This document shows, one piece after another, positions 16,393 through 27,625 of a stretch of 64,000 nt of DNA. This stretch comes from Actinoplanes oblitus (GTDB lineage: Bacteria; Actinomycetota; Actinomycetes; Mycobacteriales; Micromonosporaceae). Where the stretch lies: positions 1,139,501 through 1,203,500 of the forward strand of contig NZ_CP126980.1 of the NCBI RefSeq assembly GCF_030252345.1. The letters are read 5' to 3'. A model generated the notes under the pieces. The model made no database searches. It saw nothing but the letters and a program-made list of their open reading frames with translations, and was not told the origin of the DNA. Each line of letters opens with the position of its first letter. Position 1 is the stretch's first letter. A program made the translations under genes and the position numbers.

Positions 16393-18333
16393 ATGCTGTT
16401 CTTCGGCGGCGACTACAACCCCGAGCAGTGGCCGGAGGAGGTCTGGGCGGAGGACGTCGCGCTGATGCGGCAGGCCGGTGTCACGGTGGTGTCGCTCGGC
16501 GTCTTCGCGTGGTCCCATCTGGAGCCGGAGGAGGGTCGCTTCGCGTTCGGCTGGCTCGACCGGATCATGGATCGGCTGCACGACGGCGGGATCAAGGTCG
16601 CACTGGCCACCCCGACCGCGTCGCCGCCGCCGTGGTTCACCCTCGCGCATCCGGAGGGGCTGCCGGTCACCGCCGACGGGGTGCGGCTCAGCCACGGCAG
16701 CCGGGACACCTACTGCGTCTCGGCACCGGCCTACCGCGCCGCCGCCCGCGGCATCGCCGGCAAGCTGGCCGAGCGCTATGCCGGGCACCCCGCCCTGGCG
16801 CTCTGGCACGTGCACAACGAGTACGGCACCGACTGCCGCTGTGACCTGACCGCCGCCGCCTTCCGGGAGTGGCTGCGCACGAGACACGGCGACCTGGACG
16901 CGCTGAACGAGGCCTGGACCACGGCGTTCTGGAGCCAGCGGTATTCCGACTGGGCGCAGATCCTGCCGCCACGCGCCACGCAGTACCTGCCGAATCCGGC
17001 ACACGTGCTGGACTTCCGCCGGTTCCTCTCCGACGAGCTGCTCGGCGCGTTCGTCGAGCAGCGGGATCTGCTGCGCGCGGCGAACCCGGCCATCCCGATC
17101 ACCACGAACTTCGTGCAGGGCGGCTGGGTCAGCGTGGACCATGCCCGCTGGGCCGCCGAGCTGGACCTGGTCGCGGTCGACCACTATCCGGCGGTGGCCG
17201 GCGACGGCGCCGAGGCGGAGACCGCGTTCGGTGGCGACCTGGCCCGCGGCTGGGCCGCCGGGCAGGGCGGCGAGTGGCTGCTGATGGAGACCGCGCCGAA
17301 CCTGATCTACACGCCCGGGCGGATGCACGCCAAGGAGCCCGGGCGGCTCACCCGGCACAGCCTGAACTACGTGGCCCGCGGCTCGCGCGGGGCGATGTAC
17401 TTCCAGTGGCGGCAGCCGCGCGGCGGGGCGGAGCTGTTCCACTCGGCGCTGGTGCCGCACGCCGGGCCGGACAGCCCGGTGTTCCGCGAGGCGATCGGGC
17501 TGGGACGGAAACTGGCGGCGCTCAGCGATCGGGTCGGCGGGACCGTCGCGGCGCGGGTCGCGATCGGCTGGGACGCGCCGTCCTGGTGGGCGCTGCAGGG
17601 CGGGGGACTGCCGGCCGCCGACATCGATTACCTGGCCGCGGTGCAGCAGGCGCACCGGGCGTTCTACCGGTCCGGGATCGCCACCGACTTCGTCTTCCCG
17701 GGGCTGGACGATCTGGCGGAGCGGCTCCGGGCGTACCGGATGGTGGTCCTGCCGCATCTCTATCTCGTGTCGGACGCGGCGGCGGACGCCCTGCGCGAGT
17801 TCGTCGCGAGCGGCGGGCATCTGGTGATCGGGCAGCTCAGCGGCATCGCCGACCCGGCCGGACGGATCCGGCTCGGCGGATATCCGGGCGCCTTCCGGGA
17901 GGTCCTCGGGGTCCGGGTGGTGGAGTGGCGGCCGCTCGCCGCCGGGGCGGAGATCGCACTGGACAACGGCGACCGGGCGATCCGGTGGAGTGAGCGGGTG
18001 GAGACGGCCGGTGCCGAGACCCTGGTTCGCTATGCCGGGGATCTGCTGGCCGGAGCTCCGGCGATCACCCGGAACCGGTTCGGGACGGGTTTCGCCTGGT
18101 ATGTCTCGCCCGGTCTGGCGGATGACGCGTTGCGCCGGGTGCTGGATCAGGTGGCCGCCGAGGCCGGGGTGACGCCGGTGCTGGCCGGGCTGCCGGCGCG
18201 GGTCGAGGCGGTCCGGCGCGGTGACCTGCTCTTCCTGTTCAATCACGGCGATGTGCCGGCCGAGGTCCCGCTGCCCGGCGCGGAGCCGGTGACCGTGCCA
18301 CCCGGCGGTTCGGTGACGTGCGGGCTTGAGTGA
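16393..18333 (+). CDS. GH42 beta-galactosidase
   Basis: A 646-residue enzyme of the GH42 family, which removes beta-galactose (sometimes alpha-L-arabinopyranose) from oligosaccharides. It opens with FFGGDYNPEQWPEEVW, a family signature; the acid/base is Glu143 in HNEYG and the nucleophile Glu299 in METAPN. The trimerisation domain and the C-terminal beta domain follow. It has no signal peptide, so it acts inside on imported oligosaccharides. The ATG at 16393 has AAGG seven bases upstream; a GTG at 16390 is an alternative. The ROK operator half-site runs up to the ribosome binding site. Confidence 0.95.
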   Translation: MLFFGGDYNPEQWPEEVWAEDVALMRQAGVTVVSLGVFAWSHLEPEEGRFAFGWLDRIMDRLHDGGIKVALATPTASPPPWFTLAHPEGLPVTADGVRLSHGSRDTYCVSAPAYRAAARGIAGKLAERYAGHPALALWHVHNEYGTDCRCDLTAAAFREWLRTRHGDLDALNEAWTTAFWSQRYSDWAQILPPRATQYLPNPAHVLDFRRFLSDELLGAFVEQRDLLRAANPAIPITTNFVQGGWVSVDHARWAAELDLVAVDHYPAVAGDGAEAETAFGGDLARGWAAGQGGEWLLMETAPNLIYTPGRMHAKEPGRLTRHSLNYVARGSRGAMYFQWRQPRGGAELFHSALVPHAGPDSPVFREAIGLGRKLAALSDRVGGTVAARVAIGWDAPSWWALQGGGLPAADIDYLAAVQQAHRAFYRSGIATDFVFPGLDDLAERLRAYRMVVLPHLYLVSDAAADALREFVASGGHLVIGQLSGIADPAGRIRLGGYPGAFREVLGVRVVEWRPLAAGAEIALDNGDRAIRWSERVETAGAETLVRYAGDLLAGAPAITRNRFGTGFAWYVSPGLADDALRRVLDQVAAEAGVTPVLAGLPARVEAVRRGDLLFLFNHGDVPAEVPLPGAEPVTVPPGGSVTCGLE

Positions 18334-18343
18334 CACTGGCCTG

Positions 18344-18931
18344 GTGACCGACACCAGCCCGGAAGCCCCCGCCGCCGCCGAGCCGACCCCGCGCCGGCGC
18401 CGGCGCCGGCGCCCGATCGTGATCGCGCTGGGCGTGCTGGCGGTCGTCGTGCTCGCCCTGGTCGCCTGGAGCTGGACGCGGTCGCCGTCGCCGACAGCGG
18501 ACCGGGACCTGGCCCTGTCCGGCGTGCTGAGCTACGGCGGCCCGGCCGGCTGGCAGGTGGTCGAGAGCCCCGCGGCCGGGGATGACGCCCAGCGCGCCGA
18601 GCGGGACGGCAAGCCGGTGCTGCTGCGCGACAACTGGTTCATGGTGACGTGGGCGACCGCGCCGGCCACCGCGGCGGACTGCGCGACCCTTGCCGAGTGG
18701 GCGGGCAAGCGGATGGCGCCGGAGGCGGCCTCGGACGTGACCGCGTCCTGCCCGGACGCGGTGGCGACCAAGCCCGCCGAGGCGCGCATCATCAGCAGCT
18801 ACGGCACCGAGCCGGGCGCGCACGGCCGGTACCTCTTCAGCGCCTGGGTGGGGCCGCTGGAGGGGCAGAACGCGCTGTTCGCCGGCATCACCTACGAGGG
18901 GCCGTCGGACACCGTGAAGGCCTTGCGATAA
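18344..18931 (+). CDS. Membrane-anchored protein of unknown function
   Basis: A protein of about 195 residues with an N-terminal cytoplasmic stretch of Pro and seven consecutive Arg, one membrane span (VIALGVLAVVVLALVAW) and an outer domain of about 140 residues with two or three Cys. I do not recognise the outer domain. The start is uncertain: GTG at 18344 is used, while a TTG at 18326 would overlap the GH42 stop; neither has a strong ribosome binding site. The last 40 bp overlap the end of the convergent GlxA-type gene. Confidence 0.75.
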   Translation: MTDTSPEAPAAAEPTPRRRRRRRPIVIALGVLAVVVLALVAWSWTRSPSPTADRDLALSGVLSYGGPAGWQVVESPAAGDDAQRAERDGKPVLLRDNWFMVTWATAPATAADCATLAEWAGKRMAPEAASDVTASCPDAVATKPAEARIISSYGTEPGAHGRYLFSAWVGPLEGQNALFAGITYEGPSDTVKALR

Positions 18932-19875
18932 GCCGAGGGCGACGTTCGCATCGTGCGGGCGAAGTGGTGCCGGAAGGTGACCGGCGAGTCGAACCCGACC
19001 GTCGCCGCCACCTCCTCGATCGGTGACCCGGTCGTCTCCAGCAGCGCCAGGCTGGCGTGCACCCGCTGGCCGATCAGCCAGCGGATCGGCGTGGTCCCGG
19101 TGGCCCGGGCGAAATGCCGCAGGTAGGTGCGAGCCGACATGTGCGCGCGCCGGGCCAGCACCTCGACGGTGATCGGCTCGGCCAGGTTCCCCAATGCCCA
19201 CTCCATGCTGCGGGCCAGCCGGTCGTCGGCCGGATCGTCGGTCACCGGGGCCTCGATGAACTGCGCCTGCCCGCCGTCCCGGTGCGGCTGCACCACCAGG
19301 CGGCGGGCCACCGCGTTGGCGATCGCCGGGCCGTGGTCGCGGCGGATCACGTGCAGGCACAGGTCCAGGCCGGCGGCACTGCCGGCGCTGGTCAGCACGT
19401 CGCCGTCGTCCAGGTAGAGGACGTCGGCGTCGACCTCGACCCGGGGATAGCGGGTGCGCAGCAGGTCCGCGTACCGCCAGTGGGTGGTGGCCCGGCGGCC
19501 GTCCAGCAGGCCGGCGCCGGCCAGGGCGAACGCGCCCGAGCAGATCGACATGATCCGGGCGCCCCGGGCGTGCGCCGCGCGTAGCGCCGTGACCAGGGCG
19601 GGTGACGGGTCGGCACGGACGTCCGGCACACCGGAGACGATCAGCGTGTCGGCGGCCGCGAAGGTCTCCAGGCCGTGCTCGGTGTGCAGGGCGGCGCCGC
19701 CGATCACCCGGACCGGGCCGGGGGACTCGGCACAGATGGTCAGGTCGTACCAGGGGCTGTCGAACTCCGGGCGGGGCAGGCCGAACACCTCGCTGACGAT
19801 GCCCAGCTCGAACACCGACATCCCGTCGAAGGCCAGCACGGTGACGCGCGGGCCTCTCCCGCGTACCTGGTACAT
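18892..19875 (-). CDS. GlxA-family AraC-type transcriptional regulator with DJ-1/PfpI domain
   Basis: A 327-residue regulator. Residues about 10-180 form a DJ-1/PfpI-like domain with a Cys in the nucleophile elbow (SICSGAFALAGAGLL), and the C-terminal 100 residues are an AraC double helix-turn-helix (VEVLARRAHMSARTYLRHF, then PIEEVAATVGFDSPVTFRHH). Proteins of this class often activate neighbouring catabolic genes. On its strand TAAGAT (19882-19887) lies exactly six bases before the ATG with no Shine-Dalgarno sequence, so the mRNA may be leaderless. It is divergent from the rhodanese gene. Confidence 0.9.
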   Translation of the reverse strand: MYQVRGRGPRVTVLAFDGMSVFELGIVSEVFGLPRPEFDSPWYDLTICAESPGPVRVIGGAALHTEHGLETFAAADTLIVSGVPDVRADPSPALVTALRAAHARGARIMSICSGAFALAGAGLLDGRRATTHWRYADLLRTRYPRVEVDADVLYLDDGDVLTSAGSAAGLDLCLHVIRRDHGPAIANAVARRLVVQPHRDGGQAQFIEAPVTDDPADDRLARSMEWALGNLAEPITVEVLARRAHMSARTYLRHFARATGTTPIRWLIGQRVHASLALLETTGSPIEEVAATVGFDSPVTFRHHFARTMRTSPSAYRKAFTVSDGPS

Positions 19876-19946
19876 GGCGGGATCTTAGCGCTGGATGACA
19901 TCCGCGCCACTGGGCCGCTGGGGCCGTGGACGGCACGATCGACGGC

Positions 19947-20369
19947 ATGACCAGCGCGATCGAACACTTCAGCAACCGGCTCCGCTTCGAGACCGACGTC
20001 AGCGACGTGCACCACGACATCGAGACCGGCACGCCGGGTGTCGTGGTCGTCGACTCCCGCGGCGACGAGGCCTGGCGGCAGGGCCACCTGCCGGCCGCGG
20101 TGCACCTGCCGACCCACCAGATCGCCGCGCGGGCCGCCGAGCTGATCCCGGCCGGCAGTGCCGTGGTGACCTACTGCTGGGGGCCGGGCTGCAACGGGGC
20201 GACCCGGGCGGCCCTGGAGTTCGCCAAGCTCGGCTACGCCGTCAAGGAGATGATCGGCGGATACGAGTACTGGGTGCGCGAGGGCTTCCCGGTGCGCGAC
20301 GAGAAGGGCGAGTGGTCCCGCCCGGCCGACGAGCTGACCGCGCCGGCCGGTGCCGCCTGCGGCTGCTGA
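19947..20369 (+). CDS. Rhodanese-like domain protein
   Basis: A 140-residue single-domain protein. VVVVDSRGDEAWRQGHLPAA and the loop TYCWGPGCNGATRAA match the rhodanese fold; the Cys in YCWGPG would carry the persulfide in sulfur transfer. The protein ends in Ala-Ala-Cys-Gly-Cys, two extra Cys that could bind metal or relay sulfur. ATG at 19947 is used; GTG at 19926 would add seven residues; neither has a clear ribosome binding site. It is divergent from the GlxA-type regulator, which may control it. Confidence 0.85.
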   Translation: MTSAIEHFSNRLRFETDVSDVHHDIETGTPGVVVVDSRGDEAWRQGHLPAAVHLPTHQIAARAAELIPAGSAVVTYCWGPGCNGATRAALEFAKLGYAVKEMIGGYEYWVREGFPVRDEKGEWSRPADELTAPAGAACGC

Positions 20370-20428
20370 TCAGCCCAGGACCGGTGGCGCCGGCGCGAAG
20401 TCATCGGCGGTGAAGGCGTCCGGGATGC

Positions 20429-22773
<2,345 letters not shown>

Positions 22774-22844
22774 CTACGACGTGCCACATCGTGGGACAGT
22801 GGAGTGCGATCGGGCGTTTTCCGGAGATCAAGGTCAATATGGGG

Positions 22845-22882
22845 TTGTCTCTAGGTGTATACGCCCATAACGTTGGTTCATG
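22845..22882 (+). promoter_or_regulatory. Leaderless promoter of the PadR gene with overlapping near-palindrome
   Basis: TTGTCT (22845-22850), a 17-bp spacer, TAACGT (22868-22873), then six bases to the ATG at 22880. The spacer holds GGTGTATACGCC, a palindrome except for one mirrored pair, well placed for autorepression by PadR. Confidence 0.65.
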
Positions 22883-23464
22883 CCGTTGGATGCCTCACGG
22901 AACAGTCTGGTGCTGCCGATCCTCGGACTCCTCGGGGAGCGGCCGGCCCACGCCTACGACCTGGCCACCCGCCTGCGCGAGCGGTATGCGCACCTCACCG
23001 CGACCCGCAGCACGGTGACCACGCTGCTCAAGTCCCTGCACCGGGACGGTCTGGTGGAGGCGCGCGAGCCGGGCCGCGTCGGCAACCGGCCGCCCCGCAC
23101 GGAGTACGAGCTGACCGAGCCGGGCCGGGCCGGCTTCCGGACGAGGGTGGAGACCGGATTGCGGGACACCCCGGTCGCCTCGGTGGACTTCGCGCTCGCC
23201 GTGGCGCACCTGGGGTCGCTCCCGGCCGAGCAGGCCGCGGCCCTGCTCACCGCGCGGGCCGAGCGGCTGGCCGGTGAGCGCGCCGCGCTGCCGGCCGGGG
23301 CGGGCGACATGACCGAGGTGCACTCGCTGGAGCACGGGTACTGGCACGGGCTGGTCACCGCCGAGCTGGCCTGGATCGCCGCGCTGGTGGAGCGGATCCG
23401 GACCGCCGAGCTGGCCTGGCCGACCGGATCGCCGGCGGCCGACCCGGTCCCGGCGGCCGCCTGA
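22880..23464 (+). CDS. PadR-family transcriptional regulator
   Basis: A 194-residue regulator. The N-terminal winged helix (LVLPILGLLGERPAHAYDLATRL, then STVTTLLKSLHRDGLVEA) is the PadR domain, followed by a helical C-terminal dimerisation region (HSLEHGYWHGLVTAELAWI). PadR proteins usually repress nearby efflux or detoxification genes and themselves. No target is obvious next to it; the divergent aldO-LtrA operon starts 115 bp away and could be one. The promoter appears leaderless. Confidence 0.92.
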   Translation: MPLDASRNSLVLPILGLLGERPAHAYDLATRLRERYAHLTATRSTVTTLLKSLHRDGLVEAREPGRVGNRPPRTEYELTEPGRAGFRTRVETGLRDTPVASVDFALAVAHLGSLPAEQAAALLTARAERLAGERAALPAGAGDMTEVHSLEHGYWHGLVTAELAWIAALVERIRTAELAWPTGSPAADPVPAAA

Positions 23465-23579
23465 TCCTTGCCGGTGAGCAACTAAGCAGTCATATCCGAC
23501 TATCCGGGTTTCCGGGGATATCGTCCACAGCCCGGTTTACAGTCGGTGCGTCTGTGCGGCCGACCGAGGAGGGCGGGTC

Positions 23580-24473
23580 ATGGCTTCCATCGTGATCGCG
23601 GAGGACGACCGGGACATCGCCGAGCTGCTCACCACGGTGATGACCAGCGCCGGGCACACCGTGCGGATCGCGCCGGACGGTGCCGCGGCGCTTGCCGTGA
23701 TCGGCAGCACCGCCCCCGACCTGGTCATCCTGGACCACCACATGCCCGGGATGAGCGGGATCGAGGTGGCCGACCGGCTGCGCGCCGACCGGGCCACCGC
23801 CTCCATCCCGATGATCATGATGTCCGCCGCCACGCCGGCCGCGGCCCGGCAGCTGTGCGACGTCACCATTTCCAAGCCGGTCCGGCCGAAACACCTCATC
23901 GAGACGGTGAACGATCTGCTCGCGGCGTATCCGGCCGGCGAGCACCCGCCGGTGGCGTACCCGGACGCCGCGGCACACCTGGCCGACGTACCCCGGCTGC
24001 TCGCCGTCTCGGACTTCTTGACCCGGCCCGTGAAGGCGGCCGGGCTGGACGCGTTCGCCGAGCGGCTGGCAGTGCTCACCGGCACGCCGACCGCGGCCGT
24101 CACCCTGATGCTCAACGACACCGTCGTGGTGGCCGGGTCGTACGGGCTGCCGACGTGGGTGCGCGAAGCGGGCGGGGTGCCGGCCGAGTGGTCGCCGGAC
24201 TCCATCGTGGTGGCCGAGGACGTACCCGTGCTGATCGGCGACAGCCGGACGGACGAGGAGTACGCGAGCAGCCCGCTGTTCGCGGTGAGCGGCATCCGCT
24301 CGTACGCGAGCGTCCCGCTGCACTCGCCGGAGGGCCACATCGTGGGCACCCTCTGCGTGATGGACGAGAAACCCGGCACCTGCACCGAGGACACCGTGCA
24401 GACGCTGCACTCGCAGCGGGCGGCGGCGCTCGGCCTGCTCTCCCCGGCCGGTCAGGCCCCGAACGCGTCCTGA
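23580..24473 (+). CDS. Response regulator receiver protein with GAF domain
   Basis: A 297-residue two-domain protein. The receiver domain (1-120) has the acidic pair Asp9-Asp10, phospho-acceptor Asp52 (ILDHHMPG) and Lys99 (ISKP). Residues about 145-285 form a GAF domain (FAERLAVLTGTPTAAVTLML, then SYASVPLHSPEGHIVGTLCV). There is no output HTH or enzyme domain, so it probably works by protein contacts. The ATG follows GGAGGGCGGGTC. No histidine kinase adjoins it; the next gene encodes an MHYT membrane sensor. Confidence 0.9.
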   Translation: MASIVIAEDDRDIAELLTTVMTSAGHTVRIAPDGAAALAVIGSTAPDLVILDHHMPGMSGIEVADRLRADRATASIPMIMMSAATPAAARQLCDVTISKPVRPKHLIETVNDLLAAYPAGEHPPVAYPDAAAHLADVPRLLAVSDFLTRPVKAAGLDAFAERLAVLTGTPTAAVTLMLNDTVVVAGSYGLPTWVREAGGVPAEWSPDSIVVAEDVPVLIGDSRTDEEYASSPLFAVSGIRSYASVPLHSPEGHIVGTLCVMDEKPGTCTEDTVQTLHSQRAAALGLLSPAGQAPNAS

Positions 24474-24506
24474 ACTGCGGCTTCGGCCGGATTTCCGGAT
24501 TCTCAC

Positions 24507-24538
24507 CGCATCGCACGAATGCCCGCGGGCGCGATGCG
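24507..24538 (+). terminator. Hairpin after the receiver-GAF gene
   Basis: CGCATCGC (24507-24514) pairs with GCGATGCG (24531-24538); the loop holds a second short palindrome, GCCCGCGGGC. There is no T tract, so this may be an actinobacterial-type intrinsic terminator. Confidence 0.45.
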
Positions 24539-24686
24539 GACGAGACGCTCTCAACTGTCTCCCAAATCGAGATCATCTGCTCGTGCGCTCGTAACGAAAT
24601 GTGGATCACAATCGGTAACGGCCGCAACGCGGGTGGGGCAGGATGCAGCGCGGCGAAACTCTTCAGGAGACAGGGAGCGCGCCATC

Positions 24687-25556
24687 ATGGCGGAGATCCA
24701 CCACTTTGACCACGGATGGGTGACCCCCGCAGTCAGCTATCTGCTGTCCGTCCTCGGTTCACTGCTCGGCCTCACCAGCGCGGTCCGTCTCCGTTCGGCG
24801 CGGACCACCGGCGAGAAGGGCTGGTGGCTGGTGCTCGCCGCACTCGCCATCGGCGCCACCGGCATCTGGAGCATGCACTTCGTCGCCATGCTCGGCTTCG
24901 ACGTGGTCGGCACCGCGATCCGCTACGACGTCAGCCTGACCGCCGCCAGCGTGGTGATCGCCTTCGTGGCGGTCGGCGTCGGCCTGGCCATCGCGCTGCT
25001 CGGCACCAGTGCCCGGCAGGTCCGGATCGTCATCGGCGGCGTGCTGGCCGGTCTCGGCGTCGCGGCGATGCACTACACCGGCATGGCCGCGATGCGGCTG
25101 AACGGCGAGATCCACTACTCCGGCTCCCGGGTCGCCCTGTCGGTGGCGATCGCCGTGGTCGCCGCGACCGTCGCGCTCTGGCTCACCCTGGTGGTCAGCA
25201 AGCCGATCGTCATCTTCATCTCCGCGCTCGTGATGGGCATCGCGGTCAACGGCATGCACTTCACCGGCATGTCCGCCATGTCGGTGATCGAGGAGGACCA
25301 CTTCGGCACGATCGAGGGCGCGACCGCCGGGTCACTGCTGGTGCCGATCGGCGTCGCGGTGGTCTTCGGGATCATCGGCATGGCGTACGCACTGGCCGCC
25401 GCCCCCAACGAGGAGGACCGCGCGGCCGCCGAGTACCTCAACGCCCGGATCGACGCCCGGCTCGCCCAGCAGGCGCGGCAGACGAAGAACCCCTCGGGGC
25501 GTGGCACTCTGGGTAACGGATCCTGGACCTACCGGGACCGCGGCCCGCAGTCCTGA
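24687..25556 (+). CDS. MHYT-domain membrane sensor protein
   Basis: A 289-residue protein with seven predicted membrane spans that make up the whole MHYT domain. The defining motifs appear as SMHFVAM, AMHYTGMAAM and GMHFTGMSAM, each near the outer end of a helix; they are proposed to bind copper and sense O2, CO or NO. Unlike many MHYT proteins it carries no GGDEF/EAL or kinase domain, only a short charged C-terminal tail (AEYLNARIDARLAQQARQ). The ATG at 24687 follows AGGAGACAGGGAG. It may signal to the preceding receiver-GAF protein, but this is inference. Confidence 0.92.
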   Translation: MAEIHHFDHGWVTPAVSYLLSVLGSLLGLTSAVRLRSARTTGEKGWWLVLAALAIGATGIWSMHFVAMLGFDVVGTAIRYDVSLTAASVVIAFVAVGVGLAIALLGTSARQVRIVIGGVLAGLGVAAMHYTGMAAMRLNGEIHYSGSRVALSVAIAVVAATVALWLTLVVSKPIVIFISALVMGIAVNGMHFTGMSAMSVIEEDHFGTIEGATAGSLLVPIGVAVVFGIIGMAYALAAAPNEEDRAAAEYLNARIDARLAQQARQTKNPSGRGTLGNGSWTYRDRGPQS

Positions 25557-25597
25557 GGTAGTCCTCGCCGTCCGTCCCGGCTTTCTCAACCGAACCG

Positions 25598-25639
25598 GCA
25601 GCTAGACGATACGCACGGCCCCACCGCAGCTAGATACGC
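25598..25639 (+). promoter_or_regulatory. Direct repeat upstream of the ketosynthase gene
   Basis: GCAGCTAGAcgATACGC at 25598 is repeated as GCAGCTAGATACGC at 25626, 28 bp apart, just upstream of the FabH-like gene. The second copy contains TAGATA, a possible -10 box. Confidence 0.35.
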
Positions 25640-25698
25640 TTCTGACGGCTTCGGAACAGATGAAGCGTCAAGCTTTTCCAGAAGTGGGTGGGGCACGC

Positions 25699-26685
25699 GT
25701 GGCGGTCGGGATTCTCGGAACCGGTTCGTATCTTCCGTCACAGATCGTGACCAACGAGGGCCTTAAGGTACGCGTTCCGGACGCCGACCCGGAGTGGGTC
25801 GCCCGGAAGACCCTGATCGAGGCGCGCCGGTTCGCGGCCCCCGGGGAGGCGGCCTCCGACCTGGCCGGGCACGCCGCCCGGGCGGCGCTGGAGGATGCCG
25901 GCGTCGCCGCCGCCGAGATCGACTACATAGTGGTCTCCACCTCGACCGGCGACTCGCCCCAGCCGCCCACCTCGAACCTGGTGCAGCACCTGATCGGCGC
26001 CGACCGGGCGGCCTGCCTGGACGTGAACGCGGTCTGCGCCGGTTGGGTCTTCGCGCTCGGCGTGGCCAACGGGCTGGTGGCCACGAACCCGGGCGCGCTG
26101 GTCCTGGTGATCGCCGCGGACATCTACTCGCGGATCCTGGACTTCGGCGACCGGCGGACCGCTGTGCTCTTCGGCGACGGCGCCGGCGCCGCGGTGGTCG
26201 GCGCGGTGCCGGACGGGTACGGCATCGTCGATCTGGACCTCGCCTCCCGGGGCGAGGCGAACGGCCTGATCTACGTGAAGGGCGGCGGCAGTCGCCTGCC
26301 GGCCTCCCCGGAGACGCTGGCCGCCGGCGACCACTACTTCCGGATGAACGGCCGCGGCGTGCGCGACTTCGTGGCCGACGCGGTGCCGCCGGCATTGGAG
26401 CGGCTGCTCACCCGCAACGGGATGAAGGCCGGCGACGTCGACCACTTCGTCCCGCACCAGGCCAACGGGATCATGCTCGCCGAGCTGGTGGCGGCGGCCG
26501 GTTTCGAGAGCGCGCGGACCCACCTGACCCTGCAGCGCTACGGCAACGTCGGCAGCGCCTCGCTGCCGGTCACACTGGACGACGCGAACCGCGCCGGCGC
26601 CTTCGGTCCCGGTGATCTGGTGCTGCTGGCCGGTTTCGGCGGCGGCATGTCGATGGGCGCCTGCCTGCTCCGCTGGGGCCGCTGA
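25699..26685 (+). CDS. 3-oxoacyl-ACP synthase III-like protein (FabH family)
   Basis: A thiolase-fold condensing enzyme of about 328 residues. The triad is complete: Cys in LDVNAVCAGW, His in VPHQAN and Asn in RYGNVGSAS. FabH enzymes start fatty acid or polyketide chains by joining an acyl-CoA to malonyl-ACP. The GTG at 25699 has GGGTGGGG five bases upstream and matches the family's usual start (AVGILGTGSYLPS); an ATG at 25660 would add 13 residues. No fatty acid genes (fabD, acpP, fabF) adjoin it, so it is a stand-alone copy and not the main FabH; a role in making a special starter or in ketone/olefin chemistry is possible. Confidence 0.88.
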   Translation: MAVGILGTGSYLPSQIVTNEGLKVRVPDADPEWVARKTLIEARRFAAPGEAASDLAGHAARAALEDAGVAAAEIDYIVVSTSTGDSPQPPTSNLVQHLIGADRAACLDVNAVCAGWVFALGVANGLVATNPGALVLVIAADIYSRILDFGDRRTAVLFGDGAGAAVVGAVPDGYGIVDLDLASRGEANGLIYVKGGGSRLPASPETLAAGDHYFRMNGRGVRDFVADAVPPALERLLTRNGMKAGDVDHFVPHQANGIMLAELVAAAGFESARTHLTLQRYGNVGSASLPVTLDDANRAGAFGPGDLVLLAGFGGGMSMGACLLRWGR

Positions 26686-26715
26686 CCGTCCACATCGTCC
26701 CAAGCCACCTGGTGC

Positions 26716-27002
26716 TGCCCCGGCCCGGGATGGGGCGGTGGGTGCCAGCCGTGGGTTTGGGGCTGGTCGTGGTGGTGGTGTCGCGGCCTGCGATGGGGTC
26801 GTGGGTGCCAGCCGTGGGTTTGGGGCTGGTCGTGGTGGTGGTGTCGCGGCCTGCGATGGGGTCGTGGGTGCCAGCCGTGGGTTTGGGGCTGGTCGTGGTG
26901 GTGGTGTCGCGGCCTGCGATGGGGTCGTGGGTGCCAGCCGTGGGTTTGGGGCTGGTCGTGGTGGTGGTGTCCCGGCCCGGGACAGGGCCGTGAGTGCCAG
27001 CC
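26716..27002. repeat. 63-bp tandem repeat, about 4.5 copies
   Basis: Copies beginning GGTGCCAGCCGTGGGTTTGG start at 26741, 26804, 26867 and 26930, with a degenerate one at 26993. Internal copies are identical; the two outer edges share a variant (CCCGGCCCGGGA instead of CGCGGCCTGCGA). The period is a multiple of three, so several frames read through as 21-residue repeats, but none has a ribosome binding site. The remaining bases of the 26686-27090 gap hold nothing recognised. Confidence 0.92.
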
Positions 27003-27090
27003 GCGCGTCGGGAGCGGACCGTGCGCCGTGGGGACGGCGGACCGTGGGCGGTCTTGCGGCTGGTGAATGCCGGAGCCGGCGGGCTGCGGG

Positions 27091-27420
27091 TCAGCGGGGC
27101 TGGACGAGCCAGTCCCACGCTCGCTTGAGACCGCTGTCGTGCCGCCCCTGCGGCAAGTCCGCACTCGGCCGGGCCAGGCTCTCCGCCGGTTCGGTCACGA
27201 TGGCGCCGTTCTCGTACAGGCCGGCCACCTGCTCACCGGTGGCGAAGCGGTGCCCGTCGGCCGTCTTGATCAGGAGGCCGTGGAAGACGTCCTCGCGCTC
27301 GTCGGCGACGACGTGCTCAACCGTGCCGACCGTGTCGCCACTGGGCGCGTAGACCGGCACACCCTCGCGCAGCACCAGATAGGCGACCGGTTCGCCGAGG
27401 TCTTCCGCCTTCTCTGCCAT
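27091..27420 (-). CDS. PRC-barrel-like small protein
   Basis: A 109-residue soluble protein. GEPVAYLVLREGVPVYAPSG followed by DTVGTVEHVV and FHGLLIKTADGHRFATGEQV has the strand pattern of a PRC-barrel/DUF2171-type domain, seen in photosynthetic reaction centres, RimM and many stress proteins. It ends in a basic tail (GLKRAWDWLVQPR). Function is unknown. It faces away from the secreted Gly/Gln-rich protein gene, with a 205-bp gap that contains GATTTG-TC-CAAATC at 27489-27502 as a possible shared operator. Confidence 0.8.
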   Translation of the reverse strand: MAEKAEDLGEPVAYLVLREGVPVYAPSGDTVGTVEHVVADEREDVFHGLLIKTADGHRFATGEQVAGLYENGAIVTEPAESLARPSADLPQGRHDSGLKRAWDWLVQPR

Positions 27421-27625
27421 ACCCGCGGGATACCCAGCCGGATGTGCCGGAAACCCCGGATCAGCTTTTCGGCTGACCGGATCATGGCGATTTGTCCAAA
27501 TCGGGTTTCCGTTCCGGAATCGCGGTCAAATAACGGCGGTCCGTCCCCCAATTTCCCATATCGTCCTTTTTCGCCGGGCCGCGCTACTGCCGGACCGGAG
27601 AACAGAGGGCATCGGAGGATTCTTA

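Noticed and set aside
16348..18354. Possible N-terminal extension of GH95 antisense to GH42
   Set aside because: The frame is open upstream of GTG 16347, but the extension is an antisense shadow of GH42 and GH95 proteins start near this residue.
26712..26993. Small hydrophobic repeat protein coded by the 63-bp array
   Set aside because: Repeats with a period divisible by three keep frames open by construction; there is no start signal or signal peptide logic.
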